This document shows positions 42,105-51,451 of a stretch of DNA of 64,000 nt, piece after piece. The notes beneath the pieces are model-generated. The model had not been told where the DNA came from. It made no database searches and worked only from the letters and a program-made list of their open reading frames with translations. Numbering within the stretch: position 1 is the first letter of the stretch; each line of letters begins with the position of its first letter. This stretch comes from Erythrobacter sp. YJ-T3-07 (GTDB lineage Bacteria > Pseudomonadota > Alphaproteobacteria > Sphingomonadales > Sphingomonadaceae). The stretch is taken from assembly GCF_015999305.1 (NCBI RefSeq), contig NZ_JAEAGP010000001.1, positions 2,693,001-2,757,000 on the forward strand. The letters are read 5' to 3'. Both the position numbers and the translations under genes were made by a program.

Positions 42105-43403
42105 GTGAGCCTATATTCTGCCCTGTACGCCGGTGTGTCCGGCCTCGGTGCCCAATCGAGCGCGATGGCGACGGTTGCCGACAACATCACCAACATCAAC
42201 ACCGTGGGATACAAGGGCGCAGAAGCGGACTTTCGCACGCTCGTCACGGACGGACGCCTGAAGAGCAGCTATTCGGCCGGCGGCGTTGCGGCGGCACCGC
42301 GTGCGATGATTTCCAAGCAGGGGCTCCTCCAGGCATCCTCCAGCCAGACCGATCTGGGCATCGACGGGGGCGGCTTCTTCGTCACCCGCACGGGGAGCAG
42401 CGCCGACAGCGGCATCGCGTTCACCCGTGCCGGTGCCTTCCGCCCGGACGAACAGGGCTATCTGCGCAATACCGGCGGCTATTTCCTGCAGGGCTGGCGA
42501 CTGGACTCGACCGGCGGTTACACCAGCACTGGTGGCGTCAGCGAGCTGGAGCCCGTTCGCCTGAGCGGACTGACCGGCACCGCGGCGGCCACCACGCGCC
42601 TGACCGCCCGCGCCAACCTGCAATCGACGCAGGAGCCGTTCACCGGTGCCTATGCCGCAGGCGATATGGCGACCGGCGCTTTGGAGCCGCATTTCTCGCG
42701 CACCTTCGAGATCTTCGATGCACAGGGTGGCGGCCATCAGGTGACGATGGGTTTCGTCAAAACCGGCCCCAACCAGTGGGTTTCGGAGATCTATGGCGAC
42801 CCCGCGGATGTGACCGCGGCCAACGGCCTGCTGGCCAGCGGCAACGTCGCCTTCAACCCGGACGGCAGCCTCGATCTGGCCAACTCCTCGCCCGCCCTGT
42901 TCGGTACGCTGAACGTCTCCTGGGCCAACCAGGCCGGCTCCTCTCCCATAAGCCTGAACCTCGGCAGCCAGGACGGGCTCGACGGGCTGACCCAGTTCGG
43001 CAGCGCTTCGGCCCTGATCGCCTCGAGCACCGACGGCGGAATGCTCAACAACCTGGTCTCGGTTGAAGTCAGCAAGGACGGGATCGTCAGCGCCGTCTTC
43101 GACGACGGCACGTCGCGCCCGGTATTCCAGCTGCCGATGGCTACCTTCGCCAATCCGGACGGTCTCTCGCGCCTGCCGGGCAATGCCTACACCGTCTCGC
43201 AGCAGTCCGGCAATGTCGCCATCGGCCGCCCGGGCGAGCTTGGCAGCGGCAATATTTCGGCAGGCACACTGGAAGCCTCCAACGTCGATCTGGCGCAGGA
43301 ATTCACCAACATGATCCGCTTCCAGCGCGCCTACAGCGCATCGTCCAAGATCATCACCACGGTCGATGACATGCTCCAGGAAGTCAGTGCGCTCAAGCGC
43401 TAG
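42105..43403 (+). CDS. flgE: Flagellar hook protein FlgE
   Basis: A 432-residue hook protein with the rod/hook N-terminal motif SLYSALYAGVSGLGAQSSAMATVADNITNINTVGYKG and the C-terminal NISAGTLEASNVDLAQEFTNMIRFQRAYSASSKIITTVDDMLQE. Start is GTG 42105, with AGGAG 10 bases upstream; the longer open frame upstream has no similarity to hook proteins. Heads flgE-flgK-flgL. Confidence 0.95.
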   Translation: MSLYSALYAGVSGLGAQSSAMATVADNITNINTVGYKGAEADFRTLVTDGRLKSSYSAGGVAAAPRAMISKQGLLQASSSQTDLGIDGGGFFVTRTGSSADSGIAFTRAGAFRPDEQGYLRNTGGYFLQGWRLDSTGGYTSTGGVSELEPVRLSGLTGTAAATTRLTARANLQSTQEPFTGAYAAGDMATGALEPHFSRTFEIFDAQGGGHQVTMGFVKTGPNQWVSEIYGDPADVTAANGLLASGNVAFNPDGSLDLANSSPALFGTLNVSWANQAGSSPISLNLGSQDGLDGLTQFGSASALIASSTDGGMLNNLVSVEVSKDGIVSAVFDDGTSRPVFQLPMATFANPDGLSRLPGNAYTVSQQSGNVAIGRPGELGSGNISAGTLEASNVDLAQEFTNMIRFQRAYSASSKIITTVDDMLQEVSALKR

Positions 43404-43430
43404 AGCTCGGTCGCACGGGGGAGCTGATTA

Positions 43431-45527
43431 ATGTCGCTGAGCAATATCCTGGGATCGGCGGTGTCCGGCCTTGCGGCATCGCAGGCCGGCATCAAATCGA
43501 TATCCAACAACATCGCCAACATCAGTACGCCGGGATACGCGCGCGAGCGCGTATCCCTGAGTACCGGTGTAACCCAGGGCCGTATCAACGGGGTCGTGAT
43601 CGGCGAGCCTACCCGGATTGCCGACCGGTTTCTGGAACAGACGGTCTATCTTCGCGCGGGCGATATGGGCCGGGCGGAGGTGACCGCGAATTACATGGAA
43701 CGGCTGCAGTCGTTCCTGGGCGAGCCGGGGGCCGAAAGCGGTCTTCCCGCGCGCCTCGATGCGATCAGCGCATCCGCGATCGCTCTGACGAGCGGGCAAA
43801 GCTCGCCCCAGAAGGCATCGAACTTCATTGCCGAGGTGCAGGATGCGATCGGCTCCATCCGCCAGCTCGACGACGATATTCAGGTGCTGCGCGGCGATGT
43901 TGAATCAGAAGTCGGCTATTCGATAGAAGCGGTCAACGTCCTGCTCGAACGTATCCATACGCTGAACGCCACGGTGGCCCAGCTTCGCGGCCTCGGCCGC
44001 ACCGCCGGCGGGGCCGAGGATCAGCGCATGTCCGCGCTCGAAGAGCTGAGCGGGCTGATGAAAGTCTCGATCCGCGAACAGCCCGATGGCCGGGTCAATA
44101 TCGACGCGGCCAATGGCGCAGTCCTGCTCGACGGGCGGCTGCGGCAATTGTCATACCCCAGTCCGGGCGACGGGGTCGCGCAGCCGACCTACCCCGTGAT
44201 CGACATTCGCTTCACCAATGATGCAGGCGAGCCGACCACCGCCACGGGGGAAAAGCTGGAATCCTCCGCCATAGGGGGCAAGCTGGGCGGATTGCTCGAT
44301 CTGCGCGATCGCGCATTGCCGGAATTCTCCGACCAGCTCGGCTCGCTATTCGGCGGTCTTGCAGAAACCATCAATGCGGTGGCCAACTCGGGCACGTCCT
44401 ACCCGCCGCCCAACCGGCTCGACGGCAGGCCGACCGGCCTGATCGGCAGCGACCGACTGGGCTTCACCGGGCAGGCCACCTTCGCGGTTACCGACAAGAG
44501 CGGCACGCTGGTCGCCAGCACCACCGTCGATTTCGACGCTTTGGGTCCGCTGGCTACGCTCGACGATGCGGTCGCCGCGATCAATGGCGGCCTCGGCGGC
44601 AACGCCACGGTCGCCCTGCAGGACGGGCGCCTCTCCTTTGTCGCGGCAAGCGGCAATAATGGTGTGGCGGTGGCGCAGGGCGATCCGCCGAGCGCGCGCG
44701 CAGGCAACGGCTTCTCGCATTACTTCGGCCTCAACGACGTCATCCGCAGCGATTCCGCGACGCTTGTCGCGCCTGGGTTCGTCGCCAGCGATCCGCACGG
44801 GTTCGCTGCGGGGCAATCCACGCAGCTGGTCCTGCGCGATGCCACCGGTCGCTCTCTCGCGACCACCACGCTGACGGGCTCGGTCGGTCCCACTTTCGGC
44901 GATCTGGTCACCGAACTGGGCCAGAGCCCGCTCGCCGCGTTCGGCACTTTTGCGATGGACGACCGTGGCCGGATGACTTTCACGCCCTCTCCGGGCGCGA
45001 GCGGTGCGGTGCTCTCTATCCCCTCGGATTCGACCGACCGCTTCGGCACCGGCGTATCCTTCACCGCCCTTTCCGGCCTGACCGGCAGTGCCAGCGGGCT
45101 CGGCGGGGCGGGCGTACGGGCCGATATTCTGGCCAGTGCAGACAGGCTGCCGCTGTCCCGCCTGCGGACCGACGCCGCAGTTGGCGAGTCAGCGCTGGGC
45201 GGCGGCGACACGCGGGTGGCCGGTGCCTTCGTCGAGGCGCTGGGCAAGCCGATCGACTTCGGCAAGGCGGGCTCCGCCACGATGGAGCGTTTCTCCAGCC
45301 TGCTGATGGGACGCGCCGGAACCCAGGCTGCGCGGGCCCAGGACATGCTGGTGGATGCCGCTGCACGCCGGGACGACGCGATCAACCGCCGCGACAGCTT
45401 CTCGGGCGTCAATCTCGATGAGGAACTGTCGCAGATGGTGGTCCTCCAGAACAGCTATTCCGCCGCCGCGCGCGTCATGACGACCGCCACGCAGATGTAC
45501 GACACTCTCCTCGATATGGTCCGCTGA
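43431..45527 (+). CDS. flgK: Flagellar hook-associated protein 1 (FlgK)
   Basis: A 698-residue hook-filament junction protein: MSLSNILGSAVSGLAASQAGIKSISNNIANISTPGYARERVSLST at the start and SGVNLDEELSQMVVLQNSYSAAARVMTTATQMYDTLLDMVR at the end, both HAP1 marks. The middle is variable, as usual. 27 bases after flgE. Confidence 0.95.
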   Translation: MSLSNILGSAVSGLAASQAGIKSISNNIANISTPGYARERVSLSTGVTQGRINGVVIGEPTRIADRFLEQTVYLRAGDMGRAEVTANYMERLQSFLGEPGAESGLPARLDAISASAIALTSGQSSPQKASNFIAEVQDAIGSIRQLDDDIQVLRGDVESEVGYSIEAVNVLLERIHTLNATVAQLRGLGRTAGGAEDQRMSALEELSGLMKVSIREQPDGRVNIDAANGAVLLDGRLRQLSYPSPGDGVAQPTYPVIDIRFTNDAGEPTTATGEKLESSAIGGKLGGLLDLRDRALPEFSDQLGSLFGGLAETINAVANSGTSYPPPNRLDGRPTGLIGSDRLGFTGQATFAVTDKSGTLVASTTVDFDALGPLATLDDAVAAINGGLGGNATVALQDGRLSFVAASGNNGVAVAQGDPPSARAGNGFSHYFGLNDVIRSDSATLVAPGFVASDPHGFAAGQSTQLVLRDATGRSLATTTLTGSVGPTFGDLVTELGQSPLAAFGTFAMDDRGRMTFTPSPGASGAVLSIPSDSTDRFGTGVSFTALSGLTGSASGLGGAGVRADILASADRLPLSRLRTDAAVGESALGGGDTRVAGAFVEALGKPIDFGKAGSATMERFSSLLMGRAGTQAARAQDMLVDAAARRDDAINRRDSFSGVNLDEELSQMVVLQNSYSAAARVMTTATQMYDTLLDMVR

Positions 45528-45538
45528 AAGGTCCCACA

Positions 45539-46444
45539 ATGAACCGGGTTGCCACCATTCCCCTGCAGCGCACGATGGCGGACGCCATCCAGCGCGCGCA
45601 GCAAAACCTCGCCAAGACGCAGACCGCTCTTTCCACGGGCAAGAAGGCGCAGGATTACGCCAGCCTGGGCACGGAAGCCGTACGCACGATGTCGGCGCGC
45701 TCCATGCTCGCCAAGCAGGACGCGCAGGCAGTCGTCTCCAAACACGTGACCACCACGCTTGCCATCTACGACGCGCATGTCACCGGTCTCGACAACTCTC
45801 TGATCGACCTGCGTACCCGGATGACGACAGCGATCGGGACCGACGATTCCGCGGGCCTGCAGGAAACGATCAAGGGTGCGTTCGAACAGTTCCGCAGCAC
45901 CCTCAATGCCAAGGAAGGCGGCATCCCGCTGTTCGGCGGCTCGCGCACCGATGTGCTGCCCTTCACCCCGGAAAGTCTGGCCGATGTGGCCGCCACGCCG
46001 GCCGCCGACGCGTTCCTGAACGATGACGTGCGGGCCGTCGCCCATCTCGCGGAAGGGACTTCGGTGACCTACGGCATCATCGCGAGCGATCTCGGCACCG
46101 AGATCTACGAGGCGTTTCGCACGCTGGCTGCCGCCGGTCCGATCGGAGAGCGGCTGACCGACGCGCAGAAAACCGCCCTGCAGGACGCACTCGCGCAGAT
46201 CGACACGGCCGCTGTGGGACTGCGCGCCGTAAACGCAGAGAATGGCCGCAAGCAGTCACGCGTGGAAACTCTGGGCGAGCGTGCGGAACAGCGATCGCTG
46301 GTGCTCAACGACATCATCGCCGCCAACGAAGACGCGGATCTGGGTCAGGTGGCGGTGGACCTGGCGCAGCAGAAGGCCACGCTGGAGGCGAGCTATTCCG
46401 TCTTCGCTCAGCTCACCCAGCTCAATCTCACCAAATACCTCTAA
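45539..46444 (+). CDS. flgL: Flagellar hook-associated protein 3 (FlgL)
   Basis: A 301-residue flagellin-like HAP3: IPLQRTMADAIQRAQQNLAKTQTALSTGKKAQDYASLG near the start and LGQVAVDLAQQKATLEASYSVFAQLTQLNLTKYL at the end. 11 bases after flgK; last gene of this plus-strand run. Confidence 0.92.
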   Translation: MNRVATIPLQRTMADAIQRAQQNLAKTQTALSTGKKAQDYASLGTEAVRTMSARSMLAKQDAQAVVSKHVTTTLAIYDAHVTGLDNSLIDLRTRMTTAIGTDDSAGLQETIKGAFEQFRSTLNAKEGGIPLFGGSRTDVLPFTPESLADVAATPAADAFLNDDVRAVAHLAEGTSVTYGIIASDLGTEIYEAFRTLAAAGPIGERLTDAQKTALQDALAQIDTAAVGLRAVNAENGRKQSRVETLGERAEQRSLVLNDIIAANEDADLGQVAVDLAQQKATLEASYSVFAQLTQLNLTKYL

Positions 46445-46467
46445 AACGGAAGGTCGGTGCTGAAGGC

Positions 46468-46499
46468 GGAGGGCGCATGGCATAGCCATGTCGCCCTCC
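46468..46499. terminator. Hairpin between convergent flgL and the helical-repeat gene
   Basis: GGAGGGCGCATGGC and GCCATGTCGCCCTCC form a long near-perfect stem around ATA. There is no T-run on either strand, so it is a likely barrier or RNA-stabilising stem rather than a textbook terminator. Confidence 0.55.
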
Positions 46500-46509
46500 C
46501 CTTCGCGCC

Positions 46510-48408
46510 CTAGGACTTCTGCGCCCTGGTCTTGGACTTGCTCTTGGCCTTGGCTTTCGGCGTTTCGCCGGCCAGCAGATCCGCGAATTCGCCCGCCGGG
46601 CTCGCCGTGGGCATCGCCGCGAGCGCCTGGGCGATCGCCGTCGGATCCAGATCTTCGACCGGTCCGGTCAACAGATCGAATGCAGCGGCGGTCGGCTGCC
46701 CTGCAAAGGCGCTGCCATAGCGCGAGCGCAGACCTTCGAGCGACGTCTCGCGGCCGAGCATGGCCAGCGCCACCGCACGCCGCAGGATGACCGTCTGCTC
46801 GACCTGAGACAGTCCCCCATTCCGCGCCGCAGGCAGCGCGTCGGAGCCGGACAGGGCCTGCCAGTTCTGGCGGCCCCATTCGATTTCGTCGCGAATGGCA
46901 TCGCCTTGCGGCACGCCGTCGAGCACCGCCAGCGCCTCGTCCGTCCGCCCCAGCTTGTGCAGCGCAACCGCCTCGATCCGCAGTCGCTCCCACAGCATCG
47001 GGTTGGGATAGATATTGTCGTCGGTGGCGCGCAGCGCCCGCACGGCCTCGTTGGGCTTCTCGGCGAGAATGTAGAGCTTCGCCACGCGCACGGAGAGCGG
47101 GCCTTGAGTGACGTCCTTCGCGCGGGCCATCAGCTGATAGTCCAACAGTTCCGCTGCGCGTTCATACAGCCCGGCGTTCTGAAGCCGGTCGGCCAACCGG
47201 CTGACCAGCAGATCGCCGCCAGCCCCGCTCGGGCTGAGATCGCGATAATCCCAGAACAATCCTGCCGCCTCGGGCAGCGGCACCTTGCTGTCCGGCTCCA
47301 GAACCGCCTGGAGACGACCTTGCAGCATCTTCAGCATCGCACCGGTGTCGACCGACACCGGATGGTAACGCAGCAGCGCCGCACCGGCAGCAAGCGCCGC
47401 CCGATCATCTTGCAGTTCTTCGGCCAGAGCGAAGCGGAGCTTGAGCCCTCGCCGTTCGAGCGGCCCGCCACGCCAGACATAGCCGAGCCGCTCGAGCTGG
47501 GCGAGCGCCTTGCGCGGCTTGGCCCGGCGTTGTGCCACCAGCCCTTCGAGCAGCGAGATGCGCGCATCGATCCGCTGTTCCTGCGTGCCGTTGTCGGCCG
47601 CGCGGTCGAACCTGAGCCGGGCCTGCTGATCGCCGCCAAGCTGCAGGAGCGCACGACCGCGGACCAGATTGGCTGCGGCATCGGCGTCGGAAAGATGCTT
47701 CAACAGGGAGAGCGTGCTGCGGGGATTTCCCTCGTCGAGCGCGGCCTGCGCCGCGGCGAGCAGGAAGGATGCTCCCTGCCGCTGCGTGCGCGAGGCGATG
47801 GCCGTGCGCGCGCAGGCCCATTCGCCGACCGCTTCGGCGGTCATGTCCAACGCGGCCATCGCCCGCAGGCGCCAGGCGCACGCTTCGGGGTTCTGGGCAA
47901 GCTGCTCGGCCGAGAGCATGTCGAGCGCGTCCATCGGTCGGTCGAGTTGCACCAGCGCGACGCCGAGCGCGAGCCTGTGCGCGGGGACGAACGATAGATC
48001 GGGGTCGTCCTTGGCCATCGTGACGAGCACGCCATAGGCCTCCGCTGCGCGCCCCTTGCCGATCAGGCTGCGCGCATAGCGCCACCGCGCCGCCTGGCGC
48101 GTCTGCTCGCTGCTGCTGGCGATAGCGTGCCATGCCTCGCGGTCGGAGACGGCCTGCCAGCCCTTCACATCCTGAACCAGCGGCTGATTGGCCAGCGCCG
48201 CCGCGAACCCCGGCAGGCGCACCGTCGGCAGCGCGTTTCCTGCGGCTGCATCGGGTTCGCTCTCGCTCTGCCCGTCATCATGCGTATCGGCACCCGCTTC
48301 AGCCTGATCCGGCGCGGGCTTTTCATTGCCGTGGTGGGCGTCCTCGGCGAGTGCCGAAGCAGCCAGAGCCAGCGTCAGGCTGGCGGAAAGGGCGGTAATT
48401 TTGCGCAT
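46510..48408 (-). CDS. Large periplasmic TPR-like helical-repeat protein of the flagellar locus
   Basis: A 632-residue protein. A signal peptide (MRKITALSASLTLALAASALA) is followed by an acidic low-complexity segment (about 22-60), then helical repeats resembling TPRs through about residue 560 (for example ARSLIGKGRAAEAYGVLVTMAKDDP, AVALHKLGRTDEALAVLDGVP), and a lysine-rich tail. I know no firm family; it resembles in plan the periplasmic TPR motor proteins such as PflA. It is 7 bases after the 83-residue ORF and convergent with flgL. ATG 48408 is preferred because it begins the signal peptide. Confidence 0.75.
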   Translation of the reverse strand: MRKITALSASLTLALAASALAEDAHHGNEKPAPDQAEAGADTHDDGQSESEPDAAAGNALPTVRLPGFAAALANQPLVQDVKGWQAVSDREAWHAIASSSEQTRQAARWRYARSLIGKGRAAEAYGVLVTMAKDDPDLSFVPAHRLALGVALVQLDRPMDALDMLSAEQLAQNPEACAWRLRAMAALDMTAEAVGEWACARTAIASRTQRQGASFLLAAAQAALDEGNPRSTLSLLKHLSDADAAANLVRGRALLQLGGDQQARLRFDRAADNGTQEQRIDARISLLEGLVAQRRAKPRKALAQLERLGYVWRGGPLERRGLKLRFALAEELQDDRAALAAGAALLRYHPVSVDTGAMLKMLQGRLQAVLEPDSKVPLPEAAGLFWDYRDLSPSGAGGDLLVSRLADRLQNAGLYERAAELLDYQLMARAKDVTQGPLSVRVAKLYILAEKPNEAVRALRATDDNIYPNPMLWERLRIEAVALHKLGRTDEALAVLDGVPQGDAIRDEIEWGRQNWQALSGSDALPAARNGGLSQVEQTVILRRAVALAMLGRETSLEGLRSRYGSAFAGQPTAAAFDLLTGPVEDLDPTAIAQALAAMPTASPAGEFADLLAGETPKAKAKSKSKTRAQKS

Positions 48409-48415
48409 CTGTATG

Positions 48416-48667
48416 TCAGCCGGCCAGATGCGGCCAGGCGGCAAGACCGGCCCCGCCGATGGCGCATCCGGCGAGGAACAGGATCGCGGACAGAATCGAA
48501 AAACGCCGCGCGGGTGCAGGTTCGGCGGCGGAAGCCCGCGCGTTTTCGGCAGCCTGCTCGATCGCCTGCTCGATCGGCCTGGTGTCGGTTGGCCCATTCT
48601 GAGGCGCGCGCGCGGGCCCGCCCGAGCTGACGAGCTTGATGCGACTGGGTTTTTGGTCGTGACTCAT
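48416..48667 (-). CDS. Small membrane protein, 83 residues, flagellar locus
   Basis: The ORF MSHDQKPSRIKLVSSGGPAR... has a polar N-terminal half and one helix near the C-terminus (SILSAILFLAGCAIGGAGLAAW), then ends PHLAG. Start 48667 lies 26 bases after a CTATAAT box and has CGGAGCG upstream. It is the first gene before the TPR-like protein. Family unknown. Confidence 0.65.
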   Translation of the reverse strand: MSHDQKPSRIKLVSSGGPARAPQNGPTDTRPIEQAIEQAAENARASAAEPAPARRFSILSAILFLAGCAIGGAGLAAWPHLAG

Positions 48668-48690
48668 GTGCGCTCCGGTCGGGATATCCT

Positions 48691-48700
48691 CTATTATAGG
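48691..48700. promoter_or_regulatory. CTATTATAGG box in a divergent flagellar gap
   Basis: On the minus strand it reads CCTATAATAG and points at the 83-residue ORF (26 bases). On the plus strand TATTAT lies 65 bases before the secreted-protein gene at 48762. Flanks CTCTA and TAGAG extend the symmetry. Confidence 0.62.
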
Positions 48701-48761
48701 GTAGAGACCGGCTTGCAGGCCGGCTGCAGCACCCCTTTTTCGAACGGATTGGCAGCGCGAC

Positions 48762-49166
48762 ATGAATAGCAAGAAACTCCTGCTGGGTGGCGCACTGCTG
48801 GCCGTGGTGCCTGTCAGCAGCGCTTCGGGCGCAGGCGGCGGTGGCAGTGGTGCCGCTGGCGATCTGGTCGACATGGAGGCGATTGCGGTGCCAATCGTCG
48901 ATGGCGCGAAGCTCCAGGGCACATTGCGCTTCCGCATCGTTCTGGAAGCGCACGACGCCGAGGCGGCCGCGGAGATCACCGCAGATCTGCCCGACTTGCG
49001 GGCCGAGGCCCTGGCCACAGGGGCGGAATTTTCCCGGCTGCGGGCCTCGCCATTCCTGGCGGTAGATGCACAGCGGCTGTCGGACGAACTGACCGAAGCC
49101 CTGCACGCGCGCTACGAGGGGATCGACAGGGTGCTGCTGGTAGAAGTGGCCGCCAGATCGTCCTGA
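48762..49166 (+). CDS. Small secreted protein, FliL-like, flagellar locus
   Basis: A 134-residue protein with a signal peptide (MNSKKLLLGGALLAVVPVSSASG) and a compact domain: MEAIAVPIVDGAKLQGTLRFRIVLEAHDAEAAAEITADLPDLRAEALATG...LSDELTEALHARYEGIDRVLLVEV. The order of strands and the YEGIDRVLLVEV ending are reminiscent of the FliL periplasmic domain, but no membrane anchor remains. Divergent from the 83-residue ORF. The call is tentative. Confidence 0.6.
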   Translation: MNSKKLLLGGALLAVVPVSSASGAGGGGSGAAGDLVDMEAIAVPIVDGAKLQGTLRFRIVLEAHDAEAAAEITADLPDLRAEALATGAEFSRLRASPFLAVDAQRLSDELTEALHARYEGIDRVLLVEVAARSS

Positions 49167-49245
49167 ACCGGGCCGCCCCGCCCCGCAGTCTGACGTCCTG
49201 AATTCCCTGACATCGACATTCCTGATCGCCGGGTGAGCCTGGAGC

Positions 49246-49818
49246 TCACCCGACCGGGGCCGGTCCAACCCGTTTCGGCTGCGCGGGTCGCTTGCCCGCA
49301 AGGGCCATGCTCAGGCGCGCTGCACCAGCCGGGGTCATCGCGGCGAGGATCTGTGCGGTCGAGCGCTCGCGCATCTTGCGCGCCACGGCGATCTGCACAT
49401 CGATGTCCAGCTGTTCGAACACGACCGCCGCCTGCTTGGGTTTCATCGACTGGTATATGCGCGCCAGCTGATCAAGCGTCTCCGCCTCCTCAGCCTCCTT
49501 GTCCGCCTTGGCGCCAGCCCTTGTGGCGGCTGCATCATCGGCCTTGGGACGCTGCTGTTGGTTCTGAAGACTGTCCTTCAGCCGCTTTTCGGACGCCCTG
49601 ATGGCCTGCTCGCGCAGATCGAGCGCGCGCGCACGCTCCTTCGCGGTCTGCTGATTTTCATTCATCTCCGACTGAATGGCCGAGCCGAGCCGCGACTGCG
49701 AGGCCTTGGCCGGGGCCTTTTCCTGGCTCGTGCCGGACGCGCTGACGCCATGGGCCAGCGTCGATAGCGCCGCGGCACCTGCCATCATCATCAGGAGCGA
49801 GGGGCGCTTGATGGTCAT
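49246..49818 (-). CDS. motE: MotE-like periplasmic flagellar chaperone
   Basis: A 190-residue protein with a signal peptide (PSLLMMMAGAAALSTLAHGVSA), a coiled coil (RARALDLREQAIRASEKRLKDSL) and a C-terminal MgtE-N-like domain (LDQLARIYQSMKPKQAAVVFEQLDIDVQIAVARKMRERSTAQILAAMTPAGAARLSMAL). This is the layout of MotE, which in Sinorhizobium stabilises the motor protein MotC. It overlaps the DUF6468 gene, next to fliM. Confidence 0.8.
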   Translation of the reverse strand: MTIKRPSLLMMMAGAAALSTLAHGVSASGTSQEKAPAKASQSRLGSAIQSEMNENQQTAKERARALDLREQAIRASEKRLKDSLQNQQQRPKADDAAATRAGAKADKEAEEAETLDQLARIYQSMKPKQAAVVFEQLDIDVQIAVARKMRERSTAQILAAMTPAGAARLSMALAGKRPAQPKRVGPAPVG

Positions 49819-50435
49819 GCTGCTTCCTTGACGGGGGTGCGTTGCGCGGAGGTCTTGCGCGACGGGCGCGCCGGAGCCTTTTTGGTCGCGGCAACTTTCA
49901 GCGCGGGGTCCGCGCCGGTTGCCTTCGGAGTGATCGCCTTTGCAGCCGTCGGCTTCGCGCTGCTGCCCTTCGCGCCGGAAGCCTTCGCAATCGATGCCTT
50001 TGCATTGGCGCTCTTGCCCGCCTTGGGCGCATCCGCCTTGGGCTGCGCAGCCTTCGTGGTGCGAGAACGCACCGGACGGGTCGCCTTGGCCCGAACGGAG
50101 GCAGCTTCGGCTTCATGACGCGACACGCTGGCCGCGGCCTCGATCAGGCGTTCCGCCATCGCATTGGCGATGCCGATCATGACGTTCAGCTCTTCGCGCA
50201 CCTCACGGGCATCGCCCAGGATCCGCGCATGTGCCGATCCATCGGTCACGAGCGTCTGCCTGAGTTCGGAAAGCACGCCCTGCGCCTTCGCCGTCGCGGT
50301 ATCGAGCGCGCCGACCGTGCGGTCGAGCTGGTTCTCGCGAACATCCTTGAGGCTGCGCATCATCCGCACGCTCTGAATGAGCACCGCGATGCAGAAGAGG
50401 ACCGTGATGACATTGGTGAAGACGGTGAAGCTCAT
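49815..50435 (-). CDS. DUF6468 flagellar-locus membrane protein
   Basis: A 206-residue protein with an N-terminal helix (VFTNVITVLFCIAVLIQSVRMM), a helical domain (LDTATAKAQGVLSELRQTLVTDG...VREELNVMIGIANAMAERLIEAA) and an Ala/Lys/Pro-rich tail of about 100 residues. DUF6468 proteins are found between fliM and motE in alphaproteobacteria. Overlaps fliM upstream and motE downstream. Function unknown. Confidence 0.72.
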   Translation of the reverse strand: MSFTVFTNVITVLFCIAVLIQSVRMMRSLKDVRENQLDRTVGALDTATAKAQGVLSELRQTLVTDGSAHARILGDAREVREELNVMIGIANAMAERLIEAAASVSRHEAEAASVRAKATRPVRSRTTKAAQPKADAPKAGKSANAKASIAKASGAKGSSAKPTAAKAITPKATGADPALKVAATKKAPARPSRKTSAQRTPVKEAA

Positions 50436-51451
50436 TGCGATTGACCCTGTTTGATGGTGTCGACGATGCCGATGGCGACGTGGTTGCGCTGGCGACCGAT
50501 CTGCGCGCGGGCGATCGGTACGCCCCCGCAGCAGACCTCGAAGGGATCGTCGGGAGTGACGTCGAAGGGGATGGTCTGGCCGACTTCCAGCGAGTGGACG
50601 TCGGCAAGGCGCATCTCCCGCTCGCCAAGGACGGTGTAGATTTCGACCTCGGTCCGCATGATCTCGTTGCGCATGTGATCGCGCCAGGTGTTATCGCCGC
50701 CCAGCTTTTCACCCATGAAGCGCTGCGACAGCTTGCCCCGCACCGGCTCGAGCGTGGCGAACGGCAGCAGAATGGTGAAATTGCCGCCGCGCCCGTCCAT
50801 ATCGACCGCGAAGGTCGCGGCAGAGGCAACGTTGGTCGGCCCGGCAATGGCGGCGAAGCGCGGGCTGGTCTCGATCCGTTCAAGCTCCATCGTGATCGGC
50901 GCGATCGGTTCGAACGCGGTGCTGAATTCGCGCAACACCAGTTCGATCATCTTCGATACCAGCGTGGTCTCGATCGTGGTGAAGGCGCGCCCTTCGATCT
51001 TGCGCGGGGCAGCGCCCTTGCGGCCGCCCAGCAGCGCATCGACCACCGCATAGATCAGGTTCGCCTCGATCGTGACGAGGCCGTAATCCTGCCACGCGGG
51101 CACCTTGAACACGGCGAGCATGCAGGGCAGCGGAACGCGGTTCATGAAGTCGCCGAAGCGGACCGATGCAATATCGTCGAGCGAGACCTCGATCGCGTCC
51201 GAGGTAAGGTTGCGCATGCTGGTGGCGAAGGAGCGGACCATGCGTTCGCACACCACCTCCAGCATCGGCAGCCGGGCATGGCTGACGACGCGGGATTCGA
51301 TCACCGCACGCAGGCCACTCTTTTGCGGCAGGTCCGAGCTGGAATCGCCGAACAGCGCATCGATGCTGGCCTGGTCGAACGTCGCCCCCTCCGGCATGTC
51401 CATTGCCGGGGGATCGGGAAGTTCGAGTTCTTCGAAATCGTCGTCCATCAC
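50432..51451 (-). CDS. fliM: Flagellar motor switch protein FliM
   Basis: A 339-residue C-ring protein. The CheY-binding N-terminal part carries DQASIDALFG (usual motif LSQ.EIDALL), then the middle CheC-like domain (IEVSLDDIASVRFGDFMNRVPLPCMLAVFKV, LGGRKGAAPRKIEGRAFTTIE) and the C-terminal SpoA domain (LGEREMRLADVHSLEVGQTIPFD). It overlaps both fliL and the DUF6468 gene. Confidence 0.94.
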   Translation of the reverse strand: MMDDDFEELELPDPPAMDMPEGATFDQASIDALFGDSSSDLPQKSGLRAVIESRVVSHARLPMLEVVCERMVRSFATSMRNLTSDAIEVSLDDIASVRFGDFMNRVPLPCMLAVFKVPAWQDYGLVTIEANLIYAVVDALLGGRKGAAPRKIEGRAFTTIETTLVSKMIELVLREFSTAFEPIAPITMELERIETSPRFAAIAGPTNVASAATFAVDMDGRGGNFTILLPFATLEPVRGKLSQRFMGEKLGGDNTWRDHMRNEIMRTEVEIYTVLGEREMRLADVHSLEVGQTIPFDVTPDDPFEVCCGGVPIARAQIGRQRNHVAIGIVDTIKQGQSQ

